From Coriobacteriia bacterium (lineage in GTDB: Bacteria > Actinomycetota > Coriobacteriia > Anaerosomatales > JAENZW01), in contig JAOUET010000018.1 in assembly GCA_029858605.1 (NCBI GenBank), forward strand, positions 1 through 17,337: a stretch of 17,337 nt of DNA. The letters run 5' to 3'. Each line of letters begins with the position of its first letter. The first letter of the stretch is position 1. The notes beneath the pieces are model-generated. The model had not been told where the DNA came from. It did not search any database and worked only from the letters and a program-made list of their open reading frames with translations. Below, piece by piece: positions 6,388-14,111 of the stretch. Position numbers and translations under genes: made by a program.

Positions 6388-9300
6388 ATGGAGATTGAGC
6401 GCGTCCGACTCGCCTACCCGATACTTGAATCGACGATTCAGCGCGCCTTTCTCATTGCGCCGGCCGGATACGGCAAGACTGTGCTTGCGCGACAAGTCAT
6501 GGAATCAACGAAGTTTGAGAAGCACCTTTGGATCGACTGTCGCTCCGCGGACAAGGAAGGCACTCAGTTACTTGAGCAGGTGCTTCGATCCGCCAACGTG
6601 CCTTCACTCGGCCATCAACATCGCTCAACGCTCCTTCCAAGCATCACCGAGGCTGACGTTGAGGGTGCGGTGCACGATGCCCTGAGACGACTGGGCGGAT
6701 CATCGCTGTGCCTTGTGCTGGACGATTTGCCTTCGAATGCCGATGAGAACGCCGTTGACTCCATACTGCGCGCAATGGATTCTCTGGATGTCACGCGCTC
6801 GCTTCTCGTGGTGACATCTCGCAGTCCTTTCGCTGCTCAAGGCCAACAGTATGGCGACTTCCTCGTGCTTGACAGCAGCTCACTCTCTCTCGATCGGGAG
6901 GAGATGACTCGCCTTCTCGCATGTCAGCTGGGCGAGGAACCAGAGAAGACAACCGTCGACGCCTTGTACGCATTGTCTGAAGGTCAGCCAGCCCTTGCCT
7001 CCCTGCTGAGTCGGTACTGCGTGCTCGGACGACTGGACGACGTGGTTCAAGGCAGGGCAAGCGCGCCAGACCTGGCTGGCCTATTGGAGCGAACTGCAAC
7101 CGAGCAGCTCACACCCACGCAGCTCAGCGCCCTCTACATGGCATCTCTTCTTCGGTCGGGTGGAATGACAGAGATTGTCGGCACGCTTGCCGAGTTCACT
7201 TTCGAAGACATCTGTGCCGTGTCCACCGCCATACCCCTGTTTGCCCTCGATGAGAAGCACGGAATCGCAGCTCGCTTTCGCGTTCACGACCTCGCGGCGG
7301 TCACGTTTGCAGCGTCTGGCTTCGCAGGGAGACACGTGCCGAATCATGCTCGCATCCGGCGCTCCGCAATACGCGTGCTCCAGTCCAGAGAAGACTATGA
7401 GAGAGCGCTGGAGCTGCTGCTCGTCTCCGGAAACCAGACCGAGCTTCTCTCGTTCTTGGTCGAGAACGGGGAGGATACTCTGGCAAGGGGTTCTGCAGAG
7501 CTACTGTGTGATGCGCTCGGGGTTCTCGATTCCGCCCGTTTGCTGGCGACACCCGCCCTGTTGCTGCTCCAGGCCAAGGCGCTGAGGGACTTGGGCGAGC
7601 TAGCCAACGCGATTGCCAAGGCTGCAATTGCCCGAGATCTTGCCGAGTGTGATGGAGACAACGCGCTTCGATCTGCGGCCACCCTCTTGGTTGCGAGACT
7701 GCATCTGGATCAGGGCGAGTTTGAAGCAGCAATCAGCTCCCTCGATGCTTTCGTAAGAATGGCATGCGCCCGGCCAGATAGTGACGACACCGTCTTGGCG
7801 CATGCGTACCTTGGCACGAGCCTCGCCCTAGTGGGCGAGCTCGAGGCTGCGGCTCAGCATGTGGCAGTCGCTCGCGGCGAGCTCCAGACGGGATCGAGAT
7901 CTGCTGAGATCAGCGCCAATCTTCTGACGATGGTCGGCTTCATCGTGGGATACATTCACGGCAGATGGGACGAGGTGCAGGGCATGTTCGTGTTTGCGAA
8001 CGCCTGGAACGAGGCATCTGTTCCCGCCAGTCTGCTGATGAAGACAGAATCCAACAGAGCCGCGGTTCTCGTTGACGTGGGGCGGCTAGAAGCTGCGAGC
8101 GGCATTCTACAATCTCTCCTCGAGTCCAAACCGCCGCAAGGCATGAGGACGTCAGTGCTTGGCAATGCTGCGGCAGCGATGGCGGGCCAAGGGGAGTACG
8201 GCGAAGCAGTCCGCATGATCGCAGAGTGTGATCGAATCTGCGTCGCCTTGTCGGACCACTCAGAGCTGCATGCAGGCATCTGCTATTCTGGGCCGCTTCT
8301 CAGGGCCTGTGGCGATGCCATCGGAGCACTTGAGCGCGCTGAACGGGCGCTTGAACTCTGCCGCCATGCCGATCGGTCCATATTCAAGTGGCTCGCAGTA
8401 CTCGAAATAGCGGCGAGTCAGCTGGCGCTGGGGAATCCCGACGCCGCACTCGCTCGGGCAAGCAGCATTCGCGCAGAAGCCGATCATGTACCCGCCCTCT
8501 ACACCATGCTTCGCGCCGACATGATTCTTGCCGAGATTGCGCGCAGAGAGGGCCGCGTGGAGGACGCCGTCAACCTCCTTCGGCGGCACGAAGACTACAT
8601 CTTGACTGAGAGTTCGAACTGGCAGGTAGGAATGTACGTGCGCAGCTTCCCGCATCTCTTGGGCCTTCTCGCTGAGGCGATAGACCCAAGTCGACTGCCT
8701 GCACACCTCCTGAGAATGGTGCTTCCTCGAGATGCCGAGCGGACCCTGTTGATGGCACGAGAGGTCATGCAGCTGGACCGCTGGTTCGTTCTCGCCGACA
8801 GGATAGTCGGGGCAGACGAAGCCGCTCGCTTGAATACCGAGTCGACCTTGCCGGTGTGCGAGGTGCGCTTCTTTGGCGGTCTCGATGTGACTGTGGGCGA
8901 TCGGGTAGTACCCGAGCGTGCCTGGCGTAAGCGGAAGGCACGGCTGCTGTTTGCGATTGCGGCGCTCGACAACGGTCACGACATACCTCGGGAGAAGATA
9001 TACGAGCATCTTTGGCCCGATATGGACGAGGAGCGTGCGAGGAACAACTACTACGTGGTCTGGAGCGCCATGAAGGCGGCCCTGCTCGGGTCCTCAGAGA
9101 GAGGCACGCCATTTCCGTACGTGCAGAACGCTGGAAACGTCTGCCGAACCGAGAGTCGGCTCGTGCACACTGACGTTGCGGATTTCGACGGTCTGGTGGC
9201 AGATGCACGGGTCGCCGACGAGAGGGGCGACGTCGATGCCGCCGTGGCCGCGTACGAGCGGATAGCGGGGCTCTACCGAGGCGATCTCTTGCCCGGGGAT

Positions 9301-9657
9301 GTCTACGAGGACTGGTTCCAGCCAGTGCGCGACCACTGTCGCCAGCAGTTTGCCGACTGTATGCATCGTGCGGGGGAGCTGCTGCTCAGTAGGGGAAAGC
9401 CGCTGTCCGCAGCGCGCTTGCTGCGGCAGGCCATTGCGGTCGATTCGTGGCGAGAGGATCTGTATCAGATTCTGCTGCGCTGCCAGATTGCCGTCGGCCA
9501 ACGCAGCGCCGCAATCGAAACATATGTCGCGTGCAGAGTCCGGCTGGGCGACGACCTGGGAATCGACCCGTCGTCAGAAACGAAGCGGCTGTACGAACAG
9601 ATCCTGGCGATGGAGGACACGAGCGAGGACTCCGAAGACGTGACGGAGTCCTGGTAA
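6388..9657 (+). CDS. MalT/STAND-type ATPase regulator with helical repeats and C-terminal winged helix plus BTAD domain
   Basis: The protein is a 1089-residue cytosolic regulator. Walker A is APAGYGKT (24-31), typical of the MalT/LuxR STAND class, and Walker B is CLVLDD (108-113). FRVHDL (297-302) matches the usual end of the ATPase module. Residues ~340-810 are alpha-helical TPR-like repeats, the part that binds inducers in MalT-type proteins. Residues ~823-925 look like an OmpR/SARP winged helix (FFGGLDVTV, then KRKARLLFAIA and EHLWPD). Residues ~932-1075 are a BTAD domain (ISDORT-like order ending RLGDDLGIDPSSETKRLYEQ). Classical SARPs have the DNA-binding/BTAD part first, so the order here is reversed. 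ATG 6388 is preferred for its GGGGGAGG at 6371-6378; GTG 6301 and GTG 6361 are in frame. It probably activates transcription after ligand and ATP binding. The target genes are unknown. Confidence 0.87.
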   Translation: MEIERVRLAYPILESTIQRAFLIAPAGYGKTVLARQVMESTKFEKHLWIDCRSADKEGTQLLEQVLRSANVPSLGHQHRSTLLPSITEADVEGAVHDALRRLGGSSLCLVLDDLPSNADENAVDSILRAMDSLDVTRSLLVVTSRSPFAAQGQQYGDFLVLDSSSLSLDREEMTRLLACQLGEEPEKTTVDALYALSEGQPALASLLSRYCVLGRLDDVVQGRASAPDLAGLLERTATEQLTPTQLSALYMASLLRSGGMTEIVGTLAEFTFEDICAVSTAIPLFALDEKHGIAARFRVHDLAAVTFAASGFAGRHVPNHARIRRSAIRVLQSREDYERALELLLVSGNQTELLSFLVENGEDTLARGSAELLCDALGVLDSARLLATPALLLLQAKALRDLGELANAIAKAAIARDLAECDGDNALRSAATLLVARLHLDQGEFEAAISSLDAFVRMACARPDSDDTVLAHAYLGTSLALVGELEAAAQHVAVARGELQTGSRSAEISANLLTMVGFIVGYIHGRWDEVQGMFVFANAWNEASVPASLLMKTESNRAAVLVDVGRLEAASGILQSLLESKPPQGMRTSVLGNAAAAMAGQGEYGEAVRMIAECDRICVALSDHSELHAGICYSGPLLRACGDAIGALERAERALELCRHADRSIFKWLAVLEIAASQLALGNPDAALARASSIRAEADHVPALYTMLRADMILAEIARREGRVEDAVNLLRRHEDYILTESSNWQVGMYVRSFPHLLGLLAEAIDPSRLPAHLLRMVLPRDAERTLLMAREVMQLDRWFVLADRIVGADEAARLNTESTLPVCEVRFFGGLDVTVGDRVVPERAWRKRKARLLFAIAALDNGHDIPREKIYEHLWPDMDEERARNNYYVVWSAMKAALLGSSERGTPFPYVQNAGNVCRTESRLVHTDVADFDGLVADARVADERGDVDAAVAAYERIAGLYRGDLLPGDVYEDWFQPVRDHCRQQFADCMHRAGELLLSRGKPLSAARLLRQAIAVDSWREDLYQILLRCQIAVGQRSAAIETYVACRVRLGDDLGIDPSSETKRLYEQILAMEDTSEDSEDVTESW

Positions 9658-9689
9658 GAGGCTGTTAAGTACCTGAGGCTACAGTCCTC

Positions 9690-9710
9690 GTGTCGGAGCG
9701 AGTCCGACAC
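9690..9710 (+). terminator. Perfect 8-bp hairpin after the regulator gene, possible terminator without T-run
   Basis: GTGTCGGA (9690-9697) and TCCGACAC (9703-9710) are fully complementary around a 5-base loop, 33 bases after the regulator stop. The bases that follow (GGCGCACG) are not T-rich, so it is not a classical intrinsic terminator. It may act with Rho, or as a transcript-end stabiliser. Confidence 0.4.
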
Positions 9711-9856
9711 GGCGCACGAGGTTTGTCGGGTCCCGGGAACGGCAGTGAGAACGGCGTGTTGCTCGGCCGAAGGTGAGGAGAGGGAGACTCCTGAGGGGCA
9801 CCGTACGCGGCCGGAAAGCACACCCGTCTGACCCGAAAAGCGAGGTGTGCGCCACG

Positions 9857-9887
9857 GGGGTCGGGAGTGCGTATGCACCCCGGCCCC
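9857..9887 (+). terminator. Long GC-rich hairpin upstream of the secA promoter
   Basis: GGGG (9857-9860) pairs with CCCC (9884-9887). The stem continues through one T-G wobble and a bulged A (9866) to C9870-G9875, around the four-base loop GTAT. That is about 13 pairs. A C-rich stretch follows, not a T-run, so intrinsic termination is uncertain. It lies ~23 bases upstream of the -10, where it could also be part of a regulatory site. Confidence 0.4.
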
Positions 9888-9909
9888 TACCGTCCCTCCC
9901 CCCACCCTG

Positions 9910-9918
9910 TGCTAGAAT
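9910..9918 (+). promoter_or_regulatory. Candidate extended -10 promoter of secA
   Basis: TGCTAGAAT (9910-9918) is an extended -10 (TG-n-TAGAAT). No convincing -35 is seen 17 bases upstream. The predicted start of transcription near 9925 leaves a ~48-base leader with AAAGG (9957-9961) before the secA ATG. The same GCTAnAAT core recurs before two other genes in the window. Confidence 0.5.
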
Positions 9919-9972
9919 CTTTCCTGCCGTTCCCACGCAATAAAACCCCTGCTAGTAAAGGTTGTAGATAGC

Positions 9973-12732
9973 ATGGCAAACATCCTCGGGAAGCTTCTGA
10001 CCCTGGGCGAGGGCAGGCAGCTTCGGGAGTTCGGGGACATCGCCGTTCGAATCAACGCGCTCGAGCCTGATTTCGAAGCGCTGTCCGACGACGACTTCCC
10101 CAGAAAGACCGCGGAGTACCGCGAGCGGATCGCTGCCGGCGAGAGCATGGAAGACCTGCTCCCGGAAGCGTTCGCCGCGTGCCGCGAAGCAGCCAGGCGC
10201 GCCCTCAGCATGCGCCATTTCGACGTCCAGCTCGTGGGCGGGATGGTCCTGCACCGCGGCATGATCGCGGAGATGAAGACCGGCGAGGGCAAGACCCTGG
10301 TGGCGACCCTGCCGGTCTACCTCAACGCGCTCACCGGCCACGGCGTGCACATCGTGACCGTCAACGACTACCTCGCTCGCCGCGACAGCGAGTGGATGGG
10401 CAGGGTCTATCACTTCCTCGGCTTGAAGGTCGGGCTGATACAGTCGCAGATGCCCACCGCGCTTCGGGTGACGGCCTACGAGGCGGATGTGGCCTACGGC
10501 ACGAACTCCGAGTTCGGCTTCGACTACCTGCGCGACAATATGGTCGTGCGCGGCGAGAACCGCGTGCAGCGCGGCCACCACTTCGCCATCGTGGACGAGG
10601 TCGACTCGATCCTCATCGACGAAGCGCGCACCCCGCTCATCATCTCTGGCGCGGGCACCAAGTCGGCCGACACCTACAAGTCCTTCGCGAAGGTCGTCCC
10701 GCGCCTGCGCGACGGGGTCGACTTCGAGCTGGACGAGGCCAAGCGCACCGTCGCCCCCACCGAGAACGGCGTGGACAAGGTCGAGCAGGCCCTGGGCATC
10801 GAGGACCTCTACTCCGACCCCAGCGGCCAGATGGTCAACCATCTGCAGCAGGCGCTGAAGGCCCAGTTCCTCTTCAAGAAGGACGTGAACTACGTCGTCA
10901 AAGACGGCGAGGTCATCATCGTCGATGAGTTCACGGGCCGTCTCATGTACGGGCGCCGCTATTCGGAAGGCCTGCACCAGGCCATCGAGGCGAAGGAGAA
11001 GCAGCACGTCCGCGAAGAGAACCAGACGCTGGCGACCATCACGCTGCAGAACTACTTCCGCATGTACGAGAAGCTGGCCGGTATGACCGGTACGGCCGTG
11101 ACCGAGGACCAGGAGTTTCGCGAGATCTACAAGCTGCCCGTCATGGTCGTTCCCACCAACATGCCCATGATCCGCGACGACGTGAACGACCTCATCTACC
11201 GCAACGTGGATGCAAAGTTCTCCGCGGTCGTGGACGACATCGCCAACCGCACCGAAGCCGGGCAGCCCTGCCTCGTGGGCACCATCTCCATCGAGAACTC
11301 CGAGCAGCTCTCGCGCCTCCTGCAGAAGCGCGGCGTGAAGCACGAGGTACTCAACGCGAAGCACCACGAGCGCGAGGCGCACATCGTCTCGCAGGCGGGC
11401 CGTCTGGGCGCCGTCACCATCGCGACCAACATGGCCGGCCGAGGCACGGACATCATCCTCGGCGGCAACCCCGAGTTCCTGACCGAAGACATCCTACGCG
11501 AGCGCGGCGTGCAGCCGGAAGACGCCACCGAGCAGCAGCAGGCCGATGCCCTCGCGGAGGCGAAGCGCGTATGCGCGGCCGAGCACGTGAAGGTCGTCGA
11601 TGCCGGCGGGCTGGCCGTCATCGGTACCGAGCGACACGAGTCGCGCCGTATCGACAACCAGCTGCGTGGCCGCTCCGGCCGCCAGGGCGACCCCGGGGCC
11701 TCGATCTTCTACCTGTCGCTGGAAGACGACCTCATGCGGCTCTTCGGCGGAGAACGAATGGACCGCGTATCCAGGATGATGGAGCGCACGGGCGTGCCCG
11801 ACGACATGCCCATCGAGGCCAAGCTGGTTTCTCGCGCCATCGCCAGCGCGCAGCAGCAGGTCGAAGCGATGAACTTCGGCGCACGGAAGCACGTGCTCGA
11901 GTACGACGACGTGATGAACAAGCAGCGCGAGGTCATCTACGCCGAGCGCAACCGGATCCTGGACGGCAAGGACATCCACGCCCGCGTCGAGGAGATGGTG
12001 GGGGAGACCATTTCGGCCGGCGTTCTCGATTTCTGCAACGAGAACGTCTACGCCGAGGAGTGGGACTGGGACTCCCTGTCCACCTGGTACCGGGATCTCA
12101 CCGGTCTGCCCGACGAGGTCGCCAGGCATCGCGGCGAGATCGAGAACCCGCACGAGCTCGCCGACGCGCTGGTCGAGACCGCGCTTGCGACGTACAACAC
12201 GCGCGAAGAGGAACTCGGCGCCGACAACCTGCGTCAACTCGAGCGGCAGGTCATGCTGCGCGTCATCGACACGCGCTGGATGGAGCACCTGCACGAGATG
12301 GACTACCTCAAGGAAGGCATCGGCCTGCGTGCGATGGGACAGCGCGACCCGCTCGTCGAGTACAAGCAGGAGGCCTTCGAGATGTTCGGCGGGCTCGTCG
12401 CCCAGATCAACGAGGACTTCCTGCGCACGATCATGCGGATCCAGGTGGTGCGCGAGCAGCCTTCTGCCGAAGCCCCGGTCCGGGACGTCTCGTACTCGGC
12501 GCCTTCCGAGTCCACGATCTTCAAGGGCGCGATGCAGGCGGCCGAGTCCGCCGGCGTGAGCGGGCCGTCTCCCGACCAGATCGCGTCGGCTGCCGCTGCG
12601 GCGGGAGGCAGAGCGGCGTCGTCCACGGTCGTGAAGGACAAGGAAGACCCCTACGCGAACGTCGGCCGCAACGACCCGTGCCCGTGCGGGAGCGGCAAGA
12701 AGTACAAGAAGTGCCACGGGGCGACCGTATAG
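9973..12732 (+). CDS. secA: Protein translocase ATPase SecA
   Basis: The protein is the motor of the Sec pathway, driving unfolded preproteins through SecYEG at the inner face of the membrane. The 919-residue length is normal. Walker A is MKTGEGKT (101-108), Walker B is VDEVD (207-211), followed by the family signature SILIDEARTPLIISG. The second nucleotide-binding half has AGRGTDI and IGTERHESRRIDNQLRGRSGRQGD-type motifs, and the helical scaffold/wing region contains QRDPLVEYKQEAFEMF. The C-terminus is a SEC-C zinc-binding tail with C903, C905, C914 and H915 (motif DPCPCGSGKKYKKCH), which binds SecB or ribosomes in other bacteria. The first five residues, MANIL, and the conserved KLLTLGEGRQLREF support the ATG at 9973. 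A separate promoter and long upstream gap indicate its own transcription unit. Identification is secure. Confidence 0.98.
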   Translation: MANILGKLLTLGEGRQLREFGDIAVRINALEPDFEALSDDDFPRKTAEYRERIAAGESMEDLLPEAFAACREAARRALSMRHFDVQLVGGMVLHRGMIAEMKTGEGKTLVATLPVYLNALTGHGVHIVTVNDYLARRDSEWMGRVYHFLGLKVGLIQSQMPTALRVTAYEADVAYGTNSEFGFDYLRDNMVVRGENRVQRGHHFAIVDEVDSILIDEARTPLIISGAGTKSADTYKSFAKVVPRLRDGVDFELDEAKRTVAPTENGVDKVEQALGIEDLYSDPSGQMVNHLQQALKAQFLFKKDVNYVVKDGEVIIVDEFTGRLMYGRRYSEGLHQAIEAKEKQHVREENQTLATITLQNYFRMYEKLAGMTGTAVTEDQEFREIYKLPVMVVPTNMPMIRDDVNDLIYRNVDAKFSAVVDDIANRTEAGQPCLVGTISIENSEQLSRLLQKRGVKHEVLNAKHHEREAHIVSQAGRLGAVTIATNMAGRGTDIILGGNPEFLTEDILRERGVQPEDATEQQQADALAEAKRVCAAEHVKVVDAGGLAVIGTERHESRRIDNQLRGRSGRQGDPGASIFYLSLEDDLMRLFGGERMDRVSRMMERTGVPDDMPIEAKLVSRAIASAQQQVEAMNFGARKHVLEYDDVMNKQREVIYAERNRILDGKDIHARVEEMVGETISAGVLDFCNENVYAEEWDWDSLSTWYRDLTGLPDEVARHRGEIENPHELADALVETALATYNTREEELGADNLRQLERQVMLRVIDTRWMEHLHEMDYLKEGIGLRAMGQRDPLVEYKQEAFEMFGGLVAQINEDFLRTIMRIQVVREQPSAEAPVRDVSYSAPSESTIFKGAMQAAESAGVSGPSPDQIASAAAAAGGRAASSTVVKDKEDPYANVGRNDPCPCGSGKKYKKCHGATV

Positions 12733-12755
12733 GGACGGTTTGCCCTGCGTTGAGG

Positions 12756-12761
12756 TATGAT
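12756..12761 (+). promoter_or_regulatory. Candidate -10 element before the first two-CW gene
   Basis: TATGAT (12756-12761) is a good -10, 24 bases after the secA stop. No clear -35 is visible at 17 bases. If real, it gives a leader of about 47 bases containing the alternative stems described next. Confidence 0.3.
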
Positions 12762-12767
12762 GATGCA

Positions 12768-12803
12768 GGCACTCGGTGCCAGTGTAGCTCCGGAGCCGGC
12801 ACC
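12768..12803 (+). promoter_or_regulatory. Leader with two mutually exclusive hairpins next to the ribosome site
   Basis: GTGCC (12776-12780) can pair with GGCAC just upstream (12768-12772, 3-base loop). GGTGCC (12775-12780) can instead pair with GGCACC downstream (12798-12803). The second fold encloses the palindrome GCTCCGGAGC (12787-12796) and ends 2 bases before GGGAG (12806-12810), the likely ribosome site. Switching between the folds could alter translation of the first two-CW gene; this is inference. Confidence 0.35.
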
Positions 12804-12814
12804 CCGGGAGAAGC

Positions 12815-13114
12815 GTGGACGCCAAACAAAACTGCTGGGAGTTCAAGAACTGTGGTAGAGAGCCAGGAGGCCGCAACGTCGGCATCCTTCGGGCGTGCCC
12901 GGCGGCCATCGAATCTCGTCTCGATGGTGCCAACGGCGGAAAGAACGCCGGTCGCTCGTGCTGGGTCGTTTCGGGCACTGTCTGCGGCGGCCAACTCCAA
13001 GACAGTATCTCCGAGAAGATCAAAGATTGTCTCGATTGCGACTTCTTCTCCTCGGTCCTGACCGAGGAGCGAGAGTCATTCGTTCACTCGCAGGAACTCC
13101 TGGACTTGCTCTAG
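12815..13114 (+). CDS. Small two-CW domain cysteine protein (copy 1)
   Basis: The 99-residue protein starts at GTG 12815 behind GGGAG. It carries the two-CW pattern: NCWEF (C7-W8) near the N-terminus and SCWVV (C49-W50) after the NGGKNAGR loop. Further cysteines are C13, C28, C57 and the pair C72-x-x-C75 before DFF. Seven cysteines in a short cytosolic protein, with CxxC and Cys-Trp pairs, suggest metal or Fe-S binding, or a redox switch. The family is widespread in anaerobes, sometimes fused to sensor domains, and its biochemical role is not established to my knowledge. No signal peptide or membrane helix is seen. It lies 115 bases upstream of the heliorhodopsin gene, and a paralogue lies on the other side. 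Family assignment is from motif recognition. Confidence 0.85.
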   Translation: MDAKQNCWEFKNCGREPGGRNVGILRACPAAIESRLDGANGGKNAGRSCWVVSGTVCGGQLQDSISEKIKDCLDCDFFSSVLTEERESFVHSQELLDLL

Positions 13115-13171
13115 CGAGAGTCTGCCCCGCCGACATCCAAGCCTCCACAACGGGTAGACACATACGAAAGC

Positions 13172-13199
13172 GTGATTCGGACGAATCGCAGCGGATCCG
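13172..13199 (+). promoter_or_regulatory. Two adjacent palindromes upstream of the heliorhodopsin gene (candidate operator)
   Basis: GATTCG-GA-CGAATC (13174-13187) is a perfect 6-bp dyad, extendable by one wobble and one further pair to 13172-13189. CGGATCCG (13192-13199) is a perfect 8-base palindrome 4 bases after it. They lie about 30-58 bases before the ATG at 13230, in the right place for a repressor site or a leader hairpin. Confidence 0.4.
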
Positions 13200-13229
13200 A
13201 TTTCGCGGGGTCTGCGGAGTGGAGGCGCA

Positions 13230-13991
13230 ATGGCTGACGTCGAGAAGCGCTACGCGCGTCTGAGGGTCTACAACGCGCTGATGGGGTTGTTCCACGCAGG
13301 TCAAGGGGCGGCGATAGTCGCGCTGTCCAACGACTTCGCACTTCCAGTCACCGCTTCGTTCATGAAGGGTCCACCCGGCACACCGCCCGGATCGCCTGAG
13401 ACACTGTTCGAGATTCCGCTGGGCTACGCGGTCGCAGCGTTCCTGTTCATGTCTGCCGCCGCCCACTGGATCCTCGTAATGCCGGGGGCATTCGACTGGT
13501 ACAAGCGCAACCTCGGCAGGAACCGCAACTACGCGCGATGGATCGAGTACTCGTTCAGCTCGTCGCTCATGGTCGTCCTGATCGCCTTGCTGCCCGGTAT
13601 CTTCGACATCGCCGCGCTCATCGCGATCTTCTTCGTGAACATGTCGATGATCCTCTTCGGACTGTTGATGGAGCACTACGAGGAACCGGGTCGGCCGAAT
13701 TGGATGCCGTATCTGTTCGGTTGTCTCACAGGAATCGTCCCGTGGGTCGCCATCGGCATCTACGTGTGGAGCCCGGGCTCGGCCGCCGAACCGCCCGCGT
13801 TCGTGTACTGGATATTCTTCTCGATCTTCGTCTTCTTCAACAGCTTCGCGATCAACATGATCCTCCAGTACAAGAAGGTGGGTCCCTGGAAGGACTACCT
13901 CTTCGGCGAGGCGACCTACATATTGCTCAGCCTCACCGCCAAGTCTCTGCTCGCGTGGCTCGTGTTCGCGAACACGCTCGTCCCGACCTAG
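13230..13991 (+). CDS. Heliorhodopsin, retinal-binding photoreceptor
   Basis: The 253-residue protein has seven hydrophobic helices (about 13-33, 63-85, 101-121, 124-147, 160-181, 190-212, 225-248). The retinal Schiff-base lysine is K238 in SLTAKSLLAW of helix 7. Helix 3 has ARWIEYSFSSS with the counterion E106 and R103. Helices 1 and 2 keep H22 and H79. NMSMILFG, NSFAINMILQY and DYLFGEATYI also match the family. In the characterised heliorhodopsin 48C12 the equivalents are E107, R104, H23, H80, S237 and K241, and the protein is a slow-photocycle light sensor without ion pumping. Family members insert with the N-terminus inside, opposite to type-1 rhodopsins. ATG 13230 follows GGAGG (13221-13225). 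The flanking two-CW genes suggest a common unit. No retinal-synthesis gene is in the window. Confidence 0.95.
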   Translation: MADVEKRYARLRVYNALMGLFHAGQGAAIVALSNDFALPVTASFMKGPPGTPPGSPETLFEIPLGYAVAAFLFMSAAAHWILVMPGAFDWYKRNLGRNRNYARWIEYSFSSSLMVVLIALLPGIFDIAALIAIFFVNMSMILFGLLMEHYEEPGRPNWMPYLFGCLTGIVPWVAIGIYVWSPGSAAEPPAFVYWIFFSIFVFFNSFAINMILQYKKVGPWKDYLFGEATYILLSLTAKSLLAWLVFANTLVPT

Positions 13992-14043
13992 GGCGCTTTT
14001 CCGCAGCACAGGTACCCACTTCGCGCACTCGCCCCCGCAACGC

Positions 14044-14049
14044 TAGAAT
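14044..14049 (+). promoter_or_regulatory. Candidate -10 element before the second two-CW gene
   Basis: TAGAAT (14044-14049), within GCTAGAAT, is identical to the core upstream of secA. No good -35 is visible. It would give a ~55-base leader before GTG 14112. Confidence 0.4.
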
Positions 14050-14062
14050 GAGAAGCACTGGG

Positions 14063-14076
14063 GGGGCGTAAGCCCC
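14063..14076 (+). promoter_or_regulatory. GNRA-capped hairpin in the leader of the second two-CW gene
   Basis: GGGGC (14063-14067) and GCCCC (14072-14076) pair around GTAA, a GNRA tetraloop. The leader then contains CCGGCACCGGGGGGAG, similar to CCGGCACCCCGGGAG before the first two-CW gene. This hints at a shared leader element. Confidence 0.35.
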
Positions 14077-14111
14077 ACCCCCGTCACCGGCACCGGGGGG
14101 AGTCTAGGCTT

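Larger units (their letters stand above)
9658..9972 (+). other. 315-base non-coding region before secA, rich in stem-loops
   Basis: No credible gene is present. From left to right it contains a perfect 8-bp hairpin (9690-9710), two direct copies of GAACGGC 12 bases apart (9737-9743, 9749-9755), a 5-bp AGGAG/CTCCT stem (9776-9792), a 7-bp GCACACC/GGTGTGC stem with a 19-base loop (9818-9850), a long GC-rich hairpin (9857-9887), and the candidate secA promoter at 9910. The density of stems upstream of that promoter would fit a factor-dependent terminator region or a small structured RNA. I match it to no RNA family I know. Confidence 0.6.

Noticed and set aside
9690..9887. SRP RNA, tmRNA or RNase P RNA
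   Set aside because: None of the conserved core sequences of these RNAs is present.
9952..11382. 476-codon open frame on the - strand across secA
   Set aside because: It lies wholly opposite a secure secA reading frame. Long antisense frames are expected in high-GC DNA, and its protein is a Val/Leu/Asp-rich shadow without domains.
11494..13023. 509-codon open frame on the - strand over the secA end and first two-CW gene
   Set aside because: Antisense shadow of secA and the two-CW gene. No ribosome site or recognisable domain.
11571..13061. 496-codon + frame overlapping secA in another frame
   Set aside because: Arg-rich out-of-frame translation of secA and the following region. No domain.
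13020..14009. 329-codon open frame on the - strand opposite heliorhodopsin
   Set aside because: The + strand frame is a clear heliorhodopsin. The opposite product is charged low-complexity sequence.
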